Assembly (NCBI GenBank): GCA_026998145.1
Contig: JALTRC010000679.1
Coordinates: 1-6,415, forward strand
From: Gammaproteobacteria bacterium
Lineage (GTDB): Bacteria; Pseudomonadota; Gammaproteobacteria; SZUA-229
DNA: 6,415 bases
Direction of reading: 5' to 3'
Below are positions 5,303 to 6,415 of the stretch, one piece after another. The notes below the pieces were generated by a model. It made no database searches and had not been told where the DNA came from. It was given only the letters and a program-made list of their open reading frames with translations. Both the position numbers and the translations under genes were made by a program. Each line of letters starts with the position of its first letter. Positions within the stretch are counted from its first letter, which is position 1.

Positions 5303-6193
5303 ATGCTCAACTACAAGCACCTGCATTATTTCTGGGCTGTTGCCAAAGAAGGCAGTATTGCCAGAGCCAGTGAGAAACTGCACCTCACCCCCCAGACCAT
5401 CAGTGGCCAGATCAGCCTGCTGGAAGATAAGCTGGGTGAAGCCCTGTTTAATCGGGTGGGCCGCAATCTGGAATTAACCGAGCAGGGCCGGCTGGTACAA
5501 AGCTATGCGGAAGAAATCTTTTCTCTGGGTGGCGAGCTGGAAGAAATGTTAAGGGATGCGCCCCGAAAGCGCCCACAGATTTTTAAAGTGGGTATCACCG
5601 ATGTAGTGCCCAAATCCATTGCCTACCGGCTACTGGCGCCTGCATTACAATTACCGGAAGCCATCCGTATTGTATGCCGGGAAGGCTCGATGGATAACCT
5701 GCTGGCAGAGCTGGCGCTGCATAAAATCGACCTGCTGATTGCCGACGGCCCTATTCCCGCCTCGGTCAATGTGCGCGGCTTTAATCATCCCCTGGGCAAT
5801 AGCGGCATCAGTTTTTTCGCCAGCCACAAGCTGGCTGACACGCTGGATAGCCCATTCCCCCAGATGCTCAATAACAGCCCCTTATTGCTGCCTGGTGAAA
5901 CCTCGGTGATTCGTAACCGCCTGCTCGGCTGGCTGGAGAGCCAGCATATCTACCCTCAGATCGTTGGTGTATTTGATGACAGCGCCCTGATGAAAGCCTT
6001 TGGCCGCTCCGGCACCGGCATCTTTACCGCACCTACGGCCATAGCGGAAGAAGTACAGGCCCAGTATGACGTGGTCCTGATCGGCCAGACAGAGGATATT
6101 CGCGAACAGTTTTATGCCATATCCGTAGAGCGGAAAATATCCCACCCGGCCGTGGCTGCTATTACGGAAACCGCCCGGGAGTGGTTGGCATAA
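5303..6193 (+). CDS. nhaR: NhaR, LysR-type sodium-responsive transcriptional activator
   Basis: The 296-residue LysR-type regulator has an N-terminal winged helix-turn-helix (about residues 3-62, including EGSIARASEKLHLTPQTISG) followed by a linker helix and a two-lobed effector domain (about 95-290). It is recognised as NhaR rather than a generic LysR protein by motifs shared with E. coli NhaR: NYKHLHYFWAVAKEGS, LTPQTISGQISLLE, HKIDLLIADGPI (140-151), FDDSALMKAFG (224-234), IFTAPT (240-245) and SVERKISHPAV (274-284). The length matches the E. coli protein (301 residues). In E. coli NhaR activates nhaA in response to Na+. Here it lies 2.9 kb from nhaA, on the opposite strand and divergent from hpf-yccA, so hpf-yccA as well as nhaA are candidate targets. 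The ATG at 5303 fits the start of the conserved domain but has only a weak GAAG upstream (5292-5295). It ends in tandem stops, TAATAA. No intrinsic terminator is evident just downstream. Confidence 0.93.
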   Translation: MLNYKHLHYFWAVAKEGSIARASEKLHLTPQTISGQISLLEDKLGEALFNRVGRNLELTEQGRLVQSYAEEIFSLGGELEEMLRDAPRKRPQIFKVGITDVVPKSIAYRLLAPALQLPEAIRIVCREGSMDNLLAELALHKIDLLIADGPIPASVNVRGFNHPLGNSGISFFASHKLADTLDSPFPQMLNNSPLLLPGETSVIRNRLLGWLESQHIYPQIVGVFDDSALMKAFGRSGTGIFTAPTAIAEEVQAQYDVVLIGQTEDIREQFYAISVERKISHPAVAAITETAREWLA

Positions 6194-6415
6194 TAAACCA
6201 GCATACAACACTAGCGGCATTTGACATTGTCAGCAGTAAAAGTATAAAAGTAGAGATGGCTCGGTTTATGGGAATCATTAACAGACATATGATATGAAAT
6301 CATTCTCCAGCGTTTTAAGAATCAGGCTGGGATTTATACAATAATCGTCCACCAATTCAGCTGAACTTGATAAGCCCAATGCCATCTACAGATAACAATA
6401 AAAGACCTAAGGCCC
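6194..6415. other. Right-edge region without an assignable gene
   Basis: Apart from the promoter-like segment at 6221-6248, I see nothing convincing. Short plus-strand frames (13 codons from 6256, 16 codons from 6294) lack ribosome-binding sites. A 35-codon minus-strand frame (6278-6385) is open but preceded directly by a stop and has no ribosome-binding site. The region may be the leader of a gene to the right or hold a small RNA. Confidence 0.4.
6221..6248 (+). promoter_or_regulatory. Strong sigma-70-like promoter with overlapping palindrome
   Basis: TTGACA (6221-6226) is a perfect -35, followed after 16 bp by TATAAA (6243-6248), five of six matches to the -10. The predicted transcription start is near 6255. 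The perfect palindrome TGACA-T-TGTCA (6222-6232) overlaps the -35 and could be an operator. No gene begins within the remaining 160 bp, so it would drive a gene beyond the window or a non-coding RNA. Confidence 0.55.

Noticed and set aside
6278..6385. 35-codon minus-strand frame near the right edge
   Set aside because: The peptide looks protein-like, but the frame has a stop immediately before its ATG, no ribosome-binding site and no recognised homology.
1..6415. CRISPR arrays, tRNA or rRNA genes, integrase or transposase genes
   Set aside because: None seen: no regularly spaced direct repeats, no cloverleaf or rRNA signature, and no recombinase motifs in any long frame.

Overview
The window reads as a stretch of chromosome from a gammaproteobacterium of moderate GC content, probably from a salty or marine habitat. 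This is inferred from the protein families (NhaR, NhaA, YccA, a Kef-type antiporter) and a candidate FNR/ANR-type box. No rRNA or tRNA gene is present to fix the genus.

Positions 1-562 hold no convincing gene. They carry a 158-bp almost fully palindromic MITE-like element (139-296) flanked by TTAA, then a TTGACA-type promoter whose -35 lies inside an FNR/ANR/DNR-like box (376-389), then a small hairpin in the presumed leader. These precede an AT-rich orphan gene (563-916) for a small, probably secreted protein. Its stop codon falls within a degenerate solo copy of the MITE end (913-936), and a bidirectional terminator follows (945-976).

Positions 1030-5191 carry four minus-strand genes. In transcription order they are an HPF/RaiA-family ribosome-associated protein, a YccA/Bax-inhibitor-1 family membrane protein (stop and start overlap as TGATG), a Kef-type CPA2 cation:proton antiporter with a nucleotide-binding RCK/KTN domain (GTG start), and the Na+/H+ antiporter NhaA. 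A candidate intrinsic terminator separates yccA from the antiporter pair. The antiporter genes are 27 bp apart and look co-transcribed.

Positions 5303-6193 encode NhaR, the LysR-type regulator that in E. coli activates nhaA in response to sodium. It is divergent from the hpf-yccA pair across a 111-bp intergenic region containing a T-N11-A dyad and a second inverted repeat. After nhaR comes a very consensus-like sigma-70 promoter (6221-6248) overlapping an 11-bp palindrome, with no gene assignable to it inside the window.

The inferred theme is sodium/pH/potassium homeostasis (NhaR, NhaA, Kef-type) placed beside membrane proteostasis (YccA, linked to FtsH) and ribosome hibernation (HPF). The individual families are known. 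The least explained items are the orphan secreted protein with its regulatory region, the MITE and its solo end, the enlarged pH-sensing loop of NhaA, and the strong promoter at the right edge.
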